From Bostrychus sinensis (lineage: Eukaryota > Chordata > Actinopteri > Gobiiformes > Eleotridae): 64,000 nt of DNA. The notes under the pieces were generated by a model that saw only the letters and a list, made by a program, of their open reading frames with translations, was not told the DNA's origin and made no database searches. Below, piece after piece: positions 1 to 10,224 of the stretch (position 1 is its first letter; every line of letters begins with the position of its first letter). The translations under genes and the position numbers were made by a program. The DNA lies in assembly GCA_020698575.1 (NCBI GenBank), contig CM036255.1:34324813-34388812 (forward strand), given 5' to 3'.

Positions 1-189
1 TCTATTTTGAAACAAAAACCAAAATTCAAAAAGGAGGCCACTTGGTTTTTATGTAAAAATAAAAAATACAGAAACGGCTTTACTTTTTAAAATAGTATAT
101 ATTACTTTTATGAAGTTCAAAACAAGAATATTATAGTACTTTCAAATTTCAATTTTCTTCTAGCAAATTTTAAGAAAGCTTAATTTTTC

Positions 190-201
190 TGACCCGGATG
201 T
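190..201 (+). promoter_or_regulatory. ETS-like promoter motif upstream of the RING-like gene
   Basis: The 12-mer tgacccggatgt lies 88 bases before the ATG at 289. It is one base different from the TGACCCGGAAGT found upstream of both transposase copies (5368-5379 and 10110-10121, minus strand). CCGGAAGT is the known ETS/GABP core. Its promoter role here is inferred from the shared position. Confidence 0.4.
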
Positions 202-288
202 GGTTAGTCTTAACTTTCGCGCCGCGTTCCTCACTTCTTCACTGCTTCTTCACGTTCCACGTTGCTTCCATAAATACGCTCAGCTGCT

Positions 289-2311
289 ATGGACCATTAT
301 ATTCTCTTTAACGAGCACAAAAGGGTCACGTTAAGAGAAGACGATATGACCACTGAGAAAATTGGTAGAATTTTCCAGGTAATATAAAGTTCTTAAATTC
401 TTGTAACTGTTCTTTTGTAAATTACGCTAACCTTCATTAGCTTAGCCTTAGCCAAATTGTGTTACTTGCATTTCGGGGAAGGCATGTGTGCTTAATGCGT
501 GTTTTTTATTCTTATTTTTTTATATATATATTTTTTTTTATCATTAACTTGTCAGGTATCGGCAGCTAGCTTATATTTGATGGACAGCTCAAACATAGCT
601 ATATTTCCTTCATCTACTGGAGACTTCAGCACCCTCGACCTGACACCACGGGCTCACTACGAAGTTCATGGAGGCATAATAAGTGGAGATGTTACTGCGC
701 TGCTAACACCGTCTCCTCCTGTGCAACCCTCCGCCGGCAGCGCCCAGCGCTTCTGTTTTGCACGCTCAAGTGCTACTGTCACCTCATCCGCCGGCGCTGC
801 CGCTGTACCTCCAAGAGCCGTTATGTCACGCTCATTCCAAAGGTTTTAAGTTGCTTTGTTTTACATGTAGCACTGAAATAACCCGAAAACATTGTGGTAC
901 AAGACCTGTTTAAGAAAAGTTAATGTTATTGCTGCACTGGTTTAATTTCCACTGCCTATGCGGTTTCACTGTATTAATGTCCTTTGTAGCAAAAACTTAT
1001 GTCAAAAACCATTTCACATCAATATTATTTATCAGTGATTTCATATTCTGATATAATAGAGAAACACTTTAATTGAGTCTATTTTTCTCCATATACAATG
1101 TGTTTTCTAGATCTGTGTTTATCGCAGAGTCTGTGCATGGCAAATTACGTCCAAACAGAATGGTGGTGATCCGTTTTGTGGAGAATGAGGCCAATGTCCA
1201 GGGCATACTCGGAAAGGTCCAGGATGCCCTTGGAAGTTATGACCCATTAAAAATTACTGATGCACAGGGCAATGAAATCCTAGATTCAGAGGGAACAAGA
1301 GGTACAGTATTATATATTATAAGTGTCAAACGTGTATACCAAGTGTTAGATTAGTATGCATTAGTGTAAATATTGTGTGGGATGCATGGGCAAAGATGGA
1401 TGATTGAATGAATGGTGTAAATAATTTAGTCTATTGTAGATTTAGAATGCTCATTATCACTTTTTTTCAACCAGGCTCCATCTATTGGAAGCAAAATGCC
1501 AGAAAAATTCTTGCAGTGGCAGAACAGGAGTTTGCAGACCTGCAGACTGGAAAACGACGGAGATCAAGGTGAATACTTTTCTCCCCAAGAGTGAGAATGA
1601 GGCATTCTGGAGTGGATGAAATGATTGATCTCTCCCTTCAATACACACAATGTAAAAAAGTTGAATGGGCATTACAGAGAAGATTTGTCTTTAGTGTAAT
1701 GCTTTTATGCTGTTATTCAATCCAGTTTAAAATGATCAATCTTCAAGGGAAAAATAATTGTCACAATGCTCTCAAATTTGATGTCAGTTAAATAAGGACT
1801 TCAGCCAATGTTTTTCTTTCCCTGTAGCCGCAAAGAGGATGAAATGGCAGCCATGCAAGAGGTCTATGAAAAAATTGAAGAGCTGGTGTTGGCTGCCCAG
1901 TCTCTACCGGATGTGACATCAACCATAACAAAACTATCAGAGATTGCCATTAATGCAAGACCAGCTTATGTCCTAAATGAGACACAAGCAGGGCAAGTTA
2001 GAGAGGCCTTCAACTGCTGTGTTTGCAAGGGTATGCTGAAAATGTATTCTCAGTTCAGATGCAGTCTACAAAAAAATGTATGATTTTGAAATATAGTATT
2101 TCTTTATTTTACAGGGCCAGTCAATGAGCCAGTTTTGTCTACCTGCTGCAGAACACTAATTGGATGCAAAGTGTGCATTGAACAATGGCTGCTTAATTCT
2201 TCTCAGTGTGTGAAATGCAGAGGGGAAAACTTGGCAGCCAATCTAATTATTGTAGCAGGCCTGTCTGATGCATTAAAGGTGCTAGAAGAAACAATACACG
2301 TGCATCATTAA
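289..2311 (+). CDS. RING-like zinc-finger protein, six exons, probable transposon-associated gene
   Basis: I spliced exons at 289-378, 556-842, 1111-1301, 1475-1568, 1828-2030 and 2115-2311. Every intron is GT-AG and the phases (0,2,1,2,1) join without a break, giving 353 residues. The C-terminal 70 residues carry an all-cysteine RING-like pattern: C284-x2-C287, C299-C300, C306-x2-C309 and C320-x2-C323, with a conserved-looking W313. RING domains usually bind two zincs and often act as E3 ubiquitin ligases, but no activity can be claimed here. Residues around 213-222 are strongly basic (GKRRRSSRK) and could be a nuclear signal. The central region has no domain I recognise. An alternative end splices after 2278 to an exon at 2429-2527, giving 375 residues. 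The gene converges on transposase copy A, which is decayed while this frame is intact. It may be an accessory gene of the element or a host gene from an expanded fish family. Confidence 0.7.
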
Positions 2312-3044
2312 GCTGTTGTTAAATACTGTTTACTGTCAGTGTTCTGTTCCATGCAAGCACAATGCCCTTTTGTTAAGTCTGTGCATCTTTAAAAGGTACA
2401 GCTTGTTTGTAAAGATCTGTTGTATCAGGTAAACCTTCAGCAAAAAGATGCTATAGCCTTCTGTTCTGCAGCTGAAAAGGGCTCTGTTCCAAATGAGACT
2501 CTTGTTAAGGTGCGTTCCTCAGTGTAAAGGCTGCTGCTTCAGGTAGATGAAGTAAGCCATGTGGGACTTTTTTCAAACACCCTCTTTCTGCAAACCGATT
2601 GGGAATTCCTTTTCCTGTAATGCAAATATTTGTTATTGCAATCAATGTCTTGATTAAAGGCTTGACACAGTTTCAACATACCAGGTATTCTGTGTTCTTT
2701 CCAAGCTTGAATGACTCTCTTTATGCCAATGTCACAAAGCTGACCAGTCAGGTTAGACACACAATATCTGCTAATGTTAGTCCATGTCAAGTAGTTCCTG
2801 GCCTGTCAGCTGATTAGAGCCTCCATTAGAAGGCAATTATTTCTGCTGCAAACCTTAAACTGTAAAGAGATAAAAATGAGTCATAGTAATCTGAAGTTTA
2901 CCCAAGTGCATTGGTGACCACAGAAATAGCTTTCCACAAACAAGTGTGACTTGAATCAATTATGCACCTAATTGTGAAAAAGCAACTTTGTGAGTGCCTA
3001 AAAATGCTAGATAAGACTGATTCATTAATATTTATCTTGTGGTA

Positions 3045-3400
3045 CCAGTCCCAAGCCAGGAGAAATGCAAAGTGTTGTGTCAGGAAGGGCATCCAATGTT
3101 AAATCTATTCCAAATCAATATGTGACTCAAACATGAAGAGGCATGTTCAAGCATGATGAAATGGGTGTAAATACGTGTCAGGTGTTCTGTTTGATAAAGA
3201 CACTGGTAAAGCAGAGATGTATAGTTAATAGAGACAGTCGCTTGGAGGTAGCAGAGCTGAAGATGTGTCTGTTCTGTTTGTTCATGCTGACGTTGAATAG
3301 GATTGGGAATGAGTGCATCAGAGGGACAGCTCGTGAGGTGTTTGGTAGATGAAGTTAGAGAGGCCAGACATATAGTTTGAGCATGTACAGAAGAGGGATA
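3045..3400 (+). mobile_element. RTE-like LINE 3' fragment, part 1
   Basis: The stretch contains the typical fish LINE tail wording gtaccagtcccaagcc and gtcaggaagggcatcc, then coding-like sequence reading RIGNECIRGTAREVFG near 3298-3350. The same phrases recur at 42155 and, for the adjoining part, at 51755. The element is interrupted at 3408 by a hAT-like insertion and continues at 3765. The family name rests on remembered motifs and is moderately sure. Confidence 0.5.
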
Positions 3401-3408
3401 GTGAATAT

Positions 3409-3756
3409 TAGAAAAATAATTTTTCTGATGTATCAATCATTTCTTCAAAAAGATTCTGAATCGATTCAGAAAAGCTAATAATTGTAATTTTGCAAAGACT
3501 ACAAATTATTAAAGCAATACAATACAAATCTACTGGGTTGCAACAGAATTTGCTATGGCAACATGTCAATTATTAGTTGTCTAATTTTGTTTTTTGGAGT
3601 AGAAAGTGTTTAAAATTAGGTTTCAGATATAAATCATAAAATTAAAATGAATTATTGTTGAATAAGCAATGCTGATACATCACCTTTGAATCCAAATGTG
3701 GGCCTCTGAATCGAAATCGAATCGAAACATGAGATGTCCTAAGATTCCCACCCCTA
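3409..3756. mobile_element. hAT-like non-autonomous element with perfect 8-bp target duplication
   Basis: The insertion splits the LINE fragment. It is flanked by gtgaatat at 3401-3408 and again at 3757-3764. The right end reads GATTCCCACCCCTA, the complement of the TAGGGGTGGGAATC start seen in fish hAT-like elements, and the interior is rich in GAATCGA. The left end (TAGAAAAATAAT) does not match the right, so the left terminal repeat is eroded or truncated. It has no coding capacity. Confidence 0.6.
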
Positions 3757-3764
3757 GTGAATAT

Positions 3765-3935
3765 ATGGATAGAAGGATGAGGCTGAGGTTAGAGCCGGAG
3801 GCCTAGAGGAAGACTCAAGAGGAGATTTATGGATGCAGTGAAAGAGGACATGAAGTTAGTTGATGTGAGAGAAGAGGATGCAGAGGAGAGGGTCAGATGG
3901 AGGCAGAAGATTTACTCCTGTGAAAGCAGTACAGC
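3765..3935 (+). mobile_element. RTE-like LINE 3' fragment, part 2
   Basis: This continues the LINE after the hAT-like insertion. It holds the remains of a reverse-transcriptase C-terminus: ggcctagaggaagactc, then a segment translating as RFMDAVKEDMKLVDVREED and RVRWRQK. Small indels break the frame. A second degenerate copy of the same segment is at 51755-51850. Confidence 0.55.
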
Positions 3936-4229
3936 TGAAAGTAAAAGGTAACTATAGCCCACATTCTATATACAGGGAGACAGCACATTTTAGGATGACT
4001 TAAAATGTATTTGTTACTGGGAACAAACCTGTTGACCTCTTCATATATAGTGAGGTTATTTTTCACAGGCATCGTTGCATGAGCCACTACTTTGTTGTTG
4101 TATCCATCAACAGCGATTATATGGGTCCCTCCAAACACGGCCAGCTTTCTGTTCTGATACAAGTAGAGTTCATGACCCATGTAGGCAGCATGGTAGGGCA
4201 CTGGGTTAAAGTTCTGCAGACCCTGTACA

Positions 4230-5080
4230 ATGAAATGATACACAAAATCTTATGACATTATGCAATAGTGATAGTGATACAATATGCCACCTATTAGTCT
4301 GTTTCATTGATACAAACAATTAATAACAGTGTCACAATATTAAATCAAATTAAAATATGTAAATTGCATAAGCTGCTCGACATGAAAGAAAGCTAGGAGC
4401 CAGGACACGCTCTTTTGGAAGGTACAATCTATATGAATATGCCTTACCGGAGGCTCTCTCTAATAAAGATAAAATGTATTATTTAGGGCATGCCATAATA
4501 GACTGAGCCTCAGTCCGTTTTGGTTTTCCAGCCTTTATCAGGGGAAGAAACAAAAGCTAATATGCACTGTGAGCCTCATTGCACCAATAGATCTTCTACA
4601 CCTGAAAAGGAGTGGTACAGAGAGTACACATATACATATGTGGACATACATTAAATAAAAACACTAGATAGCAGTGTTGTCTCTGTACACTGTCATACAA
4701 GTATAGAAGTCCTATAAGGAGAATACGTCTAACCCGAAAAGCGTTGGGGCTCAGCAAAGTCTGACATGTCCTAACTAATTTTATTCTTATCAGAGAGTGC
4801 CTTGGGAATTTGTTTGTTTGTTTCATGAAATAAAACTATTTTTATTGTATTTGACTTTTCGACAGTGTAGGCTAATGCTAAATTATAATATACAACTATA
4901 CTGTACTTGGCAATAGTGTTCCCTACCCGGTTTTCAGCAACAAAAACTCACTTTGACGCCAAGTAACTGGTATGATTTTTCGGCCAAAAGTTGGGCCAGT
5001 CTAAGAAAGCTGAACAAAGCAAGATAAAGTAGTGTAGCAAGGTCATAATAAACATATTTCTTCGTTTCTTACAATAGATT
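4230..5080. other. Former intron region of transposase copy A, nothing else recognised
   Basis: The stretch between exons 3 and 1 of copy A should hold exon 2 (TGPTYGRKMM in copy B). I could not find it convincingly. A weak trace reading GRRSIG on the minus strand near 4590 is the only candidate. Confidence 0.3.
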
Positions 5081-5367
5081 ACCTCTGCGATTACGGATAA
5101 AATATAAACTTCCAACTGCGTATCAGAAACCTCTCGTTTGAGTTTATAAACTTCGCTAAATCTTCTCACGCTCATGACAGAGCAGCCACGCCCTGCACCC
5201 ATGTCTGAAAGGTACTGTGAAATGTGTGCATGCCTCTGCACCAGGTCGCAAATCATGTCCTTGTATCGCTAAGCCATTTCAACCCAAAGCCCAAAACGAT
5301 GGCCACCCACTGCACCACCACCACGGATGCGCACAAACGTCCCACAGTTAAACACACTAACGATTTT

Positions 5368-5379
5368 ACTTCCGGGTCA
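5368..5379 (-). promoter_or_regulatory. ETS-like promoter motif of transposase copy A
   Basis: Read on the minus strand the sequence is TGACCCGGAAGT, 91 bases upstream of the copy A start codon. The identical 12-mer stands 113 bases upstream of the copy B start. Conservation between two otherwise diverged copies suggests a promoter element of the transposon. Confidence 0.45.
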
Positions 5380-5431
5380 TCCAGGTACTATCATTAATGA
5401 ATGACCTTGATCAACAGTTCTTTCCTTGTTC

Positions 5432-6055
5432 TTTTTTTTTTTAATACATTAATTACTCAGCTCAGTGTTTACGGTTTTAAGTTGTTTTAGCTCCTTTTCC
5501 ATCTCTTTATTCTTTTCCTTACATTCTTTGATTTCGGCGCAGTTAAATTCAACTGCTTTGGCTATATTTGAGATGGAGAGCGTATTTTGCCTCATTTCGT
5601 TTTTAAGGTCTTCCATCATTTTTTTCAGACTTTCCACCGCTACCAATATCATCTCACCTTTTCCGGCGTTTATTGCTGTGTCTTCTTCTCCTCCTCTTTG
5701 CTTTTTGAGAGGCACGGGAGCTTTACATGGCGATGTTAGAGCATTTTTGGTTCCCTTAGCGTCTGTCTCCATGCGTAGTCGTGAGTTAGCAGTGCCTTGT
5801 TAACTTTGTCGCTAGTTTTAGCCATCTTGCTATTCAATGTTTTAGCTTACCAGTCCTTTGTTTGTATCACAGCAATGTCATTTTCCAGGTTTTGGACAGT
5901 ATTTGATTTTCAAAGTTGCTTTTCTGTAGTTATTTGTGAGTCACTGATTCATAATTTAGTCTTTTTCAGGGTCCGCTACACGGAGCTTTTCACAGCGCGA
6001 CTGCCCTCTCCGCCATCTTGCCGGTCCCCCCATAACTCCCAAGAAGTATTGTAGT
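5432..6055 (-). mobile_element. L1-like LINE 5' fragment ending in an A-run
   Basis: Read on the minus strand it begins near 6055 with a GC-rich 5' leader containing GCAAGATGGCGGAGAGGGC, runs into an ORF1 start, and ends in an A-run at 5442-5432. LINE insertions are normally 5'-truncated with an intact 3' end, so a 5' end joined directly to an A-run is unusual. It could come from a prematurely polyadenylated transcript, or the A-run could be chance. I found no target duplication. Confidence 0.5.
5449..5772 (-). CDS. N-terminal part of a LINE ORF1 (coiled coil), truncated
   Basis: The frame gives 107 residues. The N-terminal 40 are rich in K, P and E. From about residue 42 to the end the sequence is strongly heptad-like and charged (SLKKMMEDLKNEM, KECKEKNKEMEKELKQLK), as in the coiled coil of L1/Tx1-type ORF1 proteins, which trimerise and bind the LINE RNA. 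The RNA-binding domain that normally follows is missing because the fragment ends in the A-run. The start is the first ATG after the leader. This is a retrotransposon remnant. Confidence 0.5.
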   Translation of the reverse strand: METDAKGTKNALTSPCKAPVPLKKQRGGEEDTAINAGKGEMILVAVESLKKMMEDLKNEMRQNTLSISNIAKAVEFNCAEIKECKEKNKEMEKELKQLKTVNTELSN

Positions 6056-6609
6056 CCCATGTATGGATGGCATGGACCCATCGCGTGCGCGCGAGCCCGC
6101 ATCTTCTTTTTTATAGCCTAACAAAATAATAATTATTTTATTTCTATTCTATTCTGTGCCAATATACAAGAATCCAAGGGACTCTCGCCAGTACTGCTAT
6201 TTTTTAAGAGTACAGAACCCTAAACTTGTATGTTCAGTGCCAGCTATTGTTTTTGCAGGTTTGGGGTTAATATTATGTTCAAAGTTCTCCATTGTTCATG
6301 CGCAGAAAAAAAACAAACAGTGCAGTATATTTGAACACTTTTACATTGTTCAATATAAACAGCTGTTAAGAAAATGTTTTATTTTTTACTTTTGATAGCT
6401 TTTAAACTGAACACACATACAGTAGTTGTGCCCAAATGCATTCTTCCCCTGGACACACAAACATAGTGGTAAAGAAATGGCTGGAACAGATCAACATGAT
6501 GAAGTGTCCAACATCAGAGTCTTGACCTGAACTATTGGATTTTGAACATATGGATAGAACTGAAGACTTGCGTAAGGACAAGGTCTTCTGAGTGGTCCAA
6601 AATGGAAGC
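6056..6609. other. Spacer between element remnants, weak Tc1-like trace
   Basis: This is mostly AT-rich unassigned sequence. On the plus strand 6476-6545 resembles the part of Tc1 transposase genes coding for the SPDLNPIE motif (ccaacatcagagtct, then tgacctgaac), but it has stops and is only about 70 bases. No RING-like exon belonging to copy B was found here. Confidence 0.3.
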
Positions 6610-7621
6610 TTAACTAGATCTCCTGGCTATTTCAATAATTGATCTCACAGCATCTTTAAAGGGAGTGTAATTACGGTGCACCACACTTTCAAATAGGGAT
6701 GATAAATTGAAGTGGGATGAAAACTCTGTTTCACACCATTGTTTCGCTTCTTCTGAGGGGAAGGGATCAGCTCCAAAAATTGATTCCCTTTTCAGTTCTG
6801 ATCCCGTTTCTTGGTGATAGAGGTCAGCAGCAAGACCTGCAGTAGGTAGAAAATCTTCTGAAAGTTTAGCAGGACACCCTCCCAAAGCAGCTCATTTGGG
6901 ATTCCTTTTCCTAAATATAATAAAAGCAAAAAAGCAACCCAGTTATCTAAACTTGATGATTACTTTACATTAATAAATATCATTCATTTGTGCCATTTGT
7001 TTATAAAATATACTTAACACTGACTGCAACAAATACACTGTATTGCTAATGTTATTAGTAGTCAGTGTGATGCAGTACATGTATGTAGAGAGGTAGAGGT
7101 CTACCTGGGAAAAAGAGGAATGAAGGTTGCAGCAAAACTTTCATTCCAGAATGTGTGTGAATGAAAAAGACCTCAGTGGAGCAGTGAGGCTACAGGAAGT
7201 AGAGGTAAGGAAGGAGCAGGGAAATGGCCAAGAGCAAAGAAGTGTGTAGATAAGAAGTGAAGATTATGTTTTTATTATGTTTATCAAACATTAAATGACA
7301 GTGGCACATACACCAAGACACTAAGATTCAAACAAACCTGGGATTCTATGAGCGTTCCAGGCCTCTATAAAATTTGTTGTGCCAATCTGAGCCATCTGGC
7401 ACGTCAGGTTTGACACACAAAACTTTGATAAGTTGTCCTCTATATCTACTTCCTCACTGTCAACCAGCTGCACCAAAGCTGTCTTTAGGGGGTAGTTAAC
7501 ACGAGCATTCACTTCCGACCACATTCGTTCTATCACATGGTTCTATAAAAGAGTATGAGAAGGTTTAAGTTCACTGAATCATAATTAAGGGAATACACCA
7601 GCCACAATATTTAATTCATAA

Positions 7622-7695
7622 TCAGAGGTGGGTACAGTAACCAAATATGCACTTAAAGTGCAATTTATTCAAAAAGTTACTCAAGTAAATGTGAG
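7622..7695. repeat. Fragment of a dispersed teleost repeat (ggtgggtacag / actcaagtaa type)
   Basis: The stretch lies in an intron of copy B and contains gaggtgggtacagtaacc and gttactcaagtaaatg, wording shared with a widespread fish interspersed repeat. Related text occurs at 37440-37620 and 41430-41515. Confidence 0.35.
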
Positions 7696-8825
7696 GGATT
7701 AGTGTCTACCTCTGTTCATAATGTTATGCCCATAGGTGTGCATAGCACACACAGTAGAATGTGGCAATATGAGAATCTACCATTTGCATAAAAGGACTGC
7801 AACAACTAATTAGATAAATTTATTTTAATTGATTATTAAAATAATAAGTATCTTAGTTAGTATTAGATTCATCATTATGAAATCATTATGTGTTCTGAGA
7901 AGGGGTTTTAGGTCACAGAAACACTGAAAGAATAGGTACCTTTTGTGTTTTAGATTAAAAAATTTCATTTTTTTGTATTATTACTGATATTTTTTGAAGG
8001 TAACTAAAAAAACTTTTAACCACACCACAGGTCTCCATTAGGCCTCCAGGGTCACCACATATTTAAATGTGCTTTACTACCTAATTATTAATCAATTAAT
8101 TGTAAAAATAATAAACATTAATCCATTATCCAAATAATTGCTGATTGCAGCCTGCATAACTATACATTTATCTTACCTGAGTAGAAGGTGTCTGAACATA
8201 GGCTTGCCTTTGTTGATTGTGTCTGTGTTCTGCCAGTTTTTGCTGCATGAACAGTGAGAGGAAAAACTCCGCTCCACAATCCACTCTTACTTGGTCCCAA
8301 AGACCATATGTTAGCACTGCAGGTCTAGGATACAAAACAGTAATTCATGGTTATTCTGTTATTTTCACATCATGTAGGCAAGAAGTCTGGGGTTGATTTA
8401 CCTGTACACCTCCTCATAAATTCTGAGGTTGTTTTTTATTGGCATTATGGAATGGCCTACAACTTTTTTACTGAAGCCATCAATAGCCATTACATGAGTG
8501 ACACCAAACATGACAAGCTTTTCATTCTGATCAATATGTAGCTTGTGCCCCATGTACTGAGCATTGTAGGGTATATATTTAAATTCCGGGCACCCTAAAA
8601 CCAGAACAACATTTTTAAAACCAATGAATCTGGTAAATAATAAATATTAATAATTCATAAAATATTGATAAATATGAGCAAATAATTACTATCTAATCTT
8701 TACTACCATATTGTGAACCTTTTGCTGCACATCACAATTGTGTTTGAAATTTTGCAACTTTTGTAATGAATGATTAAAGGAGTTTAAACAGAAAGTGATG
8801 GTTAAAATATATTCAAGTCACCGTT

Positions 8826-9090
8826 TCTCTTAATAATATTAATAATAATAATAATACATCAATTTTATATAGCGCTTTTCACGCAACTCAAAGACGCTTT
8901 ACAAGAAACAAACATATGACAAACAAAAGAACAGGAGAGATGTTATTAAGGGTTGAAAGCTAGTTTAAAGAGATAGGTTTTTAACTGTTTTTTTAAAATT
9001 TGAAGAGAGTCTGAGGCACGGATGTGTGGGGGGAGAGAGTTCCAGAGGGTGGGGGCAGCAATGGCAAAAGCTCTGTCCCCCAAGGTACAG
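8826..9090. repeat. Dispersed repeat fragment with tatatagcgcttttc core
   Basis: Starts with an AAT repeat, then atatagcgcttttcac, and later gagagagttccagaggg and caaaagctctgtcccc. These phrases mark a common fish interspersed repeat of uncertain class. A related copy is at 61738-62160. It sits in the intron of copy B between exons 2 and 3. Confidence 0.45.
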
Positions 9091-10109
9091 TAATAAATCA
9101 CTAGCAATAGTATTTTGTAAATGTGAAGGGTTTTTGTTAATATTTTTTAAAAAAGATCAAAATGTTAAAGCAATAAAGACCATTTTTACCACCTTCTTTA
9201 GCATATATTATATATATATATTTACCAAGGGTGCCAATATTAGTGGAGGGCACTGAATGTGTATAAAGCAAATTGCGTAGTGTGTTTCACTAACCTGCTG
9301 CCGTGCTTGGTGGTAGGGTTGATGCATAGTCCTTAACATTTTCCCCACCCTGCCCTCACAGGCTTTAATGCCTTTGGAATACAAATACCCTGTCATCATC
9401 TTCCGACCATATGTTGGTCCAGTCTGGAAGGAATAGAATGTTTAGACTGACATTGGTATACAGAATACCTTTTATAGGTGTGTTTTGTGCCATTATCTTA
9501 TTACGTCACCTTAATTAACCAGGAGGTGGCAATATTGTGCAAAGGTACATTGTTTACAAAGTTCAACGAGTACGGTTGATTATAAACTTAATGTTGAGTC
9601 CACTGTAAACAGAACTGTGGCATGATCCATGTTTCTTACTTGCTCCAACTGTTTGACGTGTACACGACCCTTTAGGTTTAGGGAGCTTTAGCTATGTCAT
9701 CCAAATACTGAATTACTGGATATTGCTGAATATAAAATAAGCAGTAACTCTATTTGTGAAATTGGGATATAAACTAAAACATACCTCGGCAATTCCTTGT
9801 GCAACTTCAAGTTCAAGCCGATGGTCAGGGCAGACATCTCGAGCTAAGCCGCGCGCAGAGTACCACCTTTGAACGTTACGTTCCGAGAAACCCCGAATTG
9901 TCCCAAAATGAGCACATAATGCCTTGGCAATGTCACTACATGACATACCATTTACTCGCCTTTCTGTGATAAAATCGCCAAATTCGTTTAAAGCCATTTA
10001 TTATTCACAAGAGCCACAGTAGAAACGAATCAATTGACTGAATGCGCTGCTTTTTCGTGTGTATGTAAAGTGACTCGCTTCTGCCTCATAGTGGGGAGTT
10101 GACATAACA

Positions 10110-10121
10110 ACTTCCGGGTCA
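10110..10121 (-). promoter_or_regulatory. ETS-like promoter motif of transposase copy B
   Basis: Minus-strand TGACCCGGAAGT, identical to the motif in front of copy A and 113 bases before the copy B ATG at 9997. The core CCGGAAGT matches ETS-family sites. Confidence 0.45.
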
Positions 10122-10224
10122 CCAAAATGAGCAAAAAATTAACAAAAAAATGAAAAACAGCTTATTTCCTATTTCCCGGGTTTATATATATAAATATATT
10201 TATTATTTATTTTTTTATTTTTTT

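Larger units (their letters stand above)
2539..5277 (-). pseudogene. rve/IS3-type DDE transposase, decayed copy A
   Basis: Exons recognisable by comparison with copy B are: exon 1 at 5277-5083 (helix-turn-helix-like segment with SVMSVRRF, ending VIAE before GT), exon 3 at 4222-4029, exon 5 ending at 2682 (CVSNLTGQ...HRIPG) and exon 6 from 2614 (GKGIPN). Exon 3 starts GLQNFNPVPY and keeps THIIAVDGY and MPVKNNLTIYEEV. The protein family cuts and joins DNA with a DDE catalytic triad. This copy is dead: codon 3 is TAG (5269-5271), the first catalytic aspartate is tyrosine (YLYQNRKL against HIDQNEKL in copy B), exon 5 has an in-frame TGA upstream of CVSNL, and exons 2 and 4 were not found. RTE-like LINE sequence holding a hAT-like insertion occupies the place of exon 4. 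Superfamily assignment (possibly IS3EU) is tentative. Confidence 0.65.
6610..9997 (-). pseudogene. rve/IS3-type DDE transposase, copy B, nearly complete with two frameshifts
   Basis: Exons by splice reading are 9997-9785, 9423-9295, 8594-8402, 8324-8177, 7542-7338 and 6910-6610, all GT-AG. Exon 1 codes a helix-turn-helix-like segment (SERNVQRWYSARG). Exon 2 has TYGRKMMTGYL. Exon 3 carries the first catalytic Asp (LHIDQNEKL) and MAIDGFSKK. Exon 4 carries the second Asp (RVDCGAEF) and exon 5 the Glu (NHVIERMWSEV). My count gives D-x57-D-x38-E, close to retroviral/IS3-type integrases, which insert DNA. Compared with copy A, exon 3 is 193 instead of 194 bases (one base lost near 8571), and exon 6 loses one base near 6890, after which the frame continues LGGCPAKLSEDFLP to the TAA at 6610. 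The copy is therefore probably inactive. The exact superfamily (IS3EU or similar) is an inference. Confidence 0.7.

Noticed and set aside
4596..4826. 76-codon minus-strand frame as exon 2 of transposase copy A
   Set aside because: Does not align with exon 2 of copy B apart from a weak GRRSIG-like trace in another frame.
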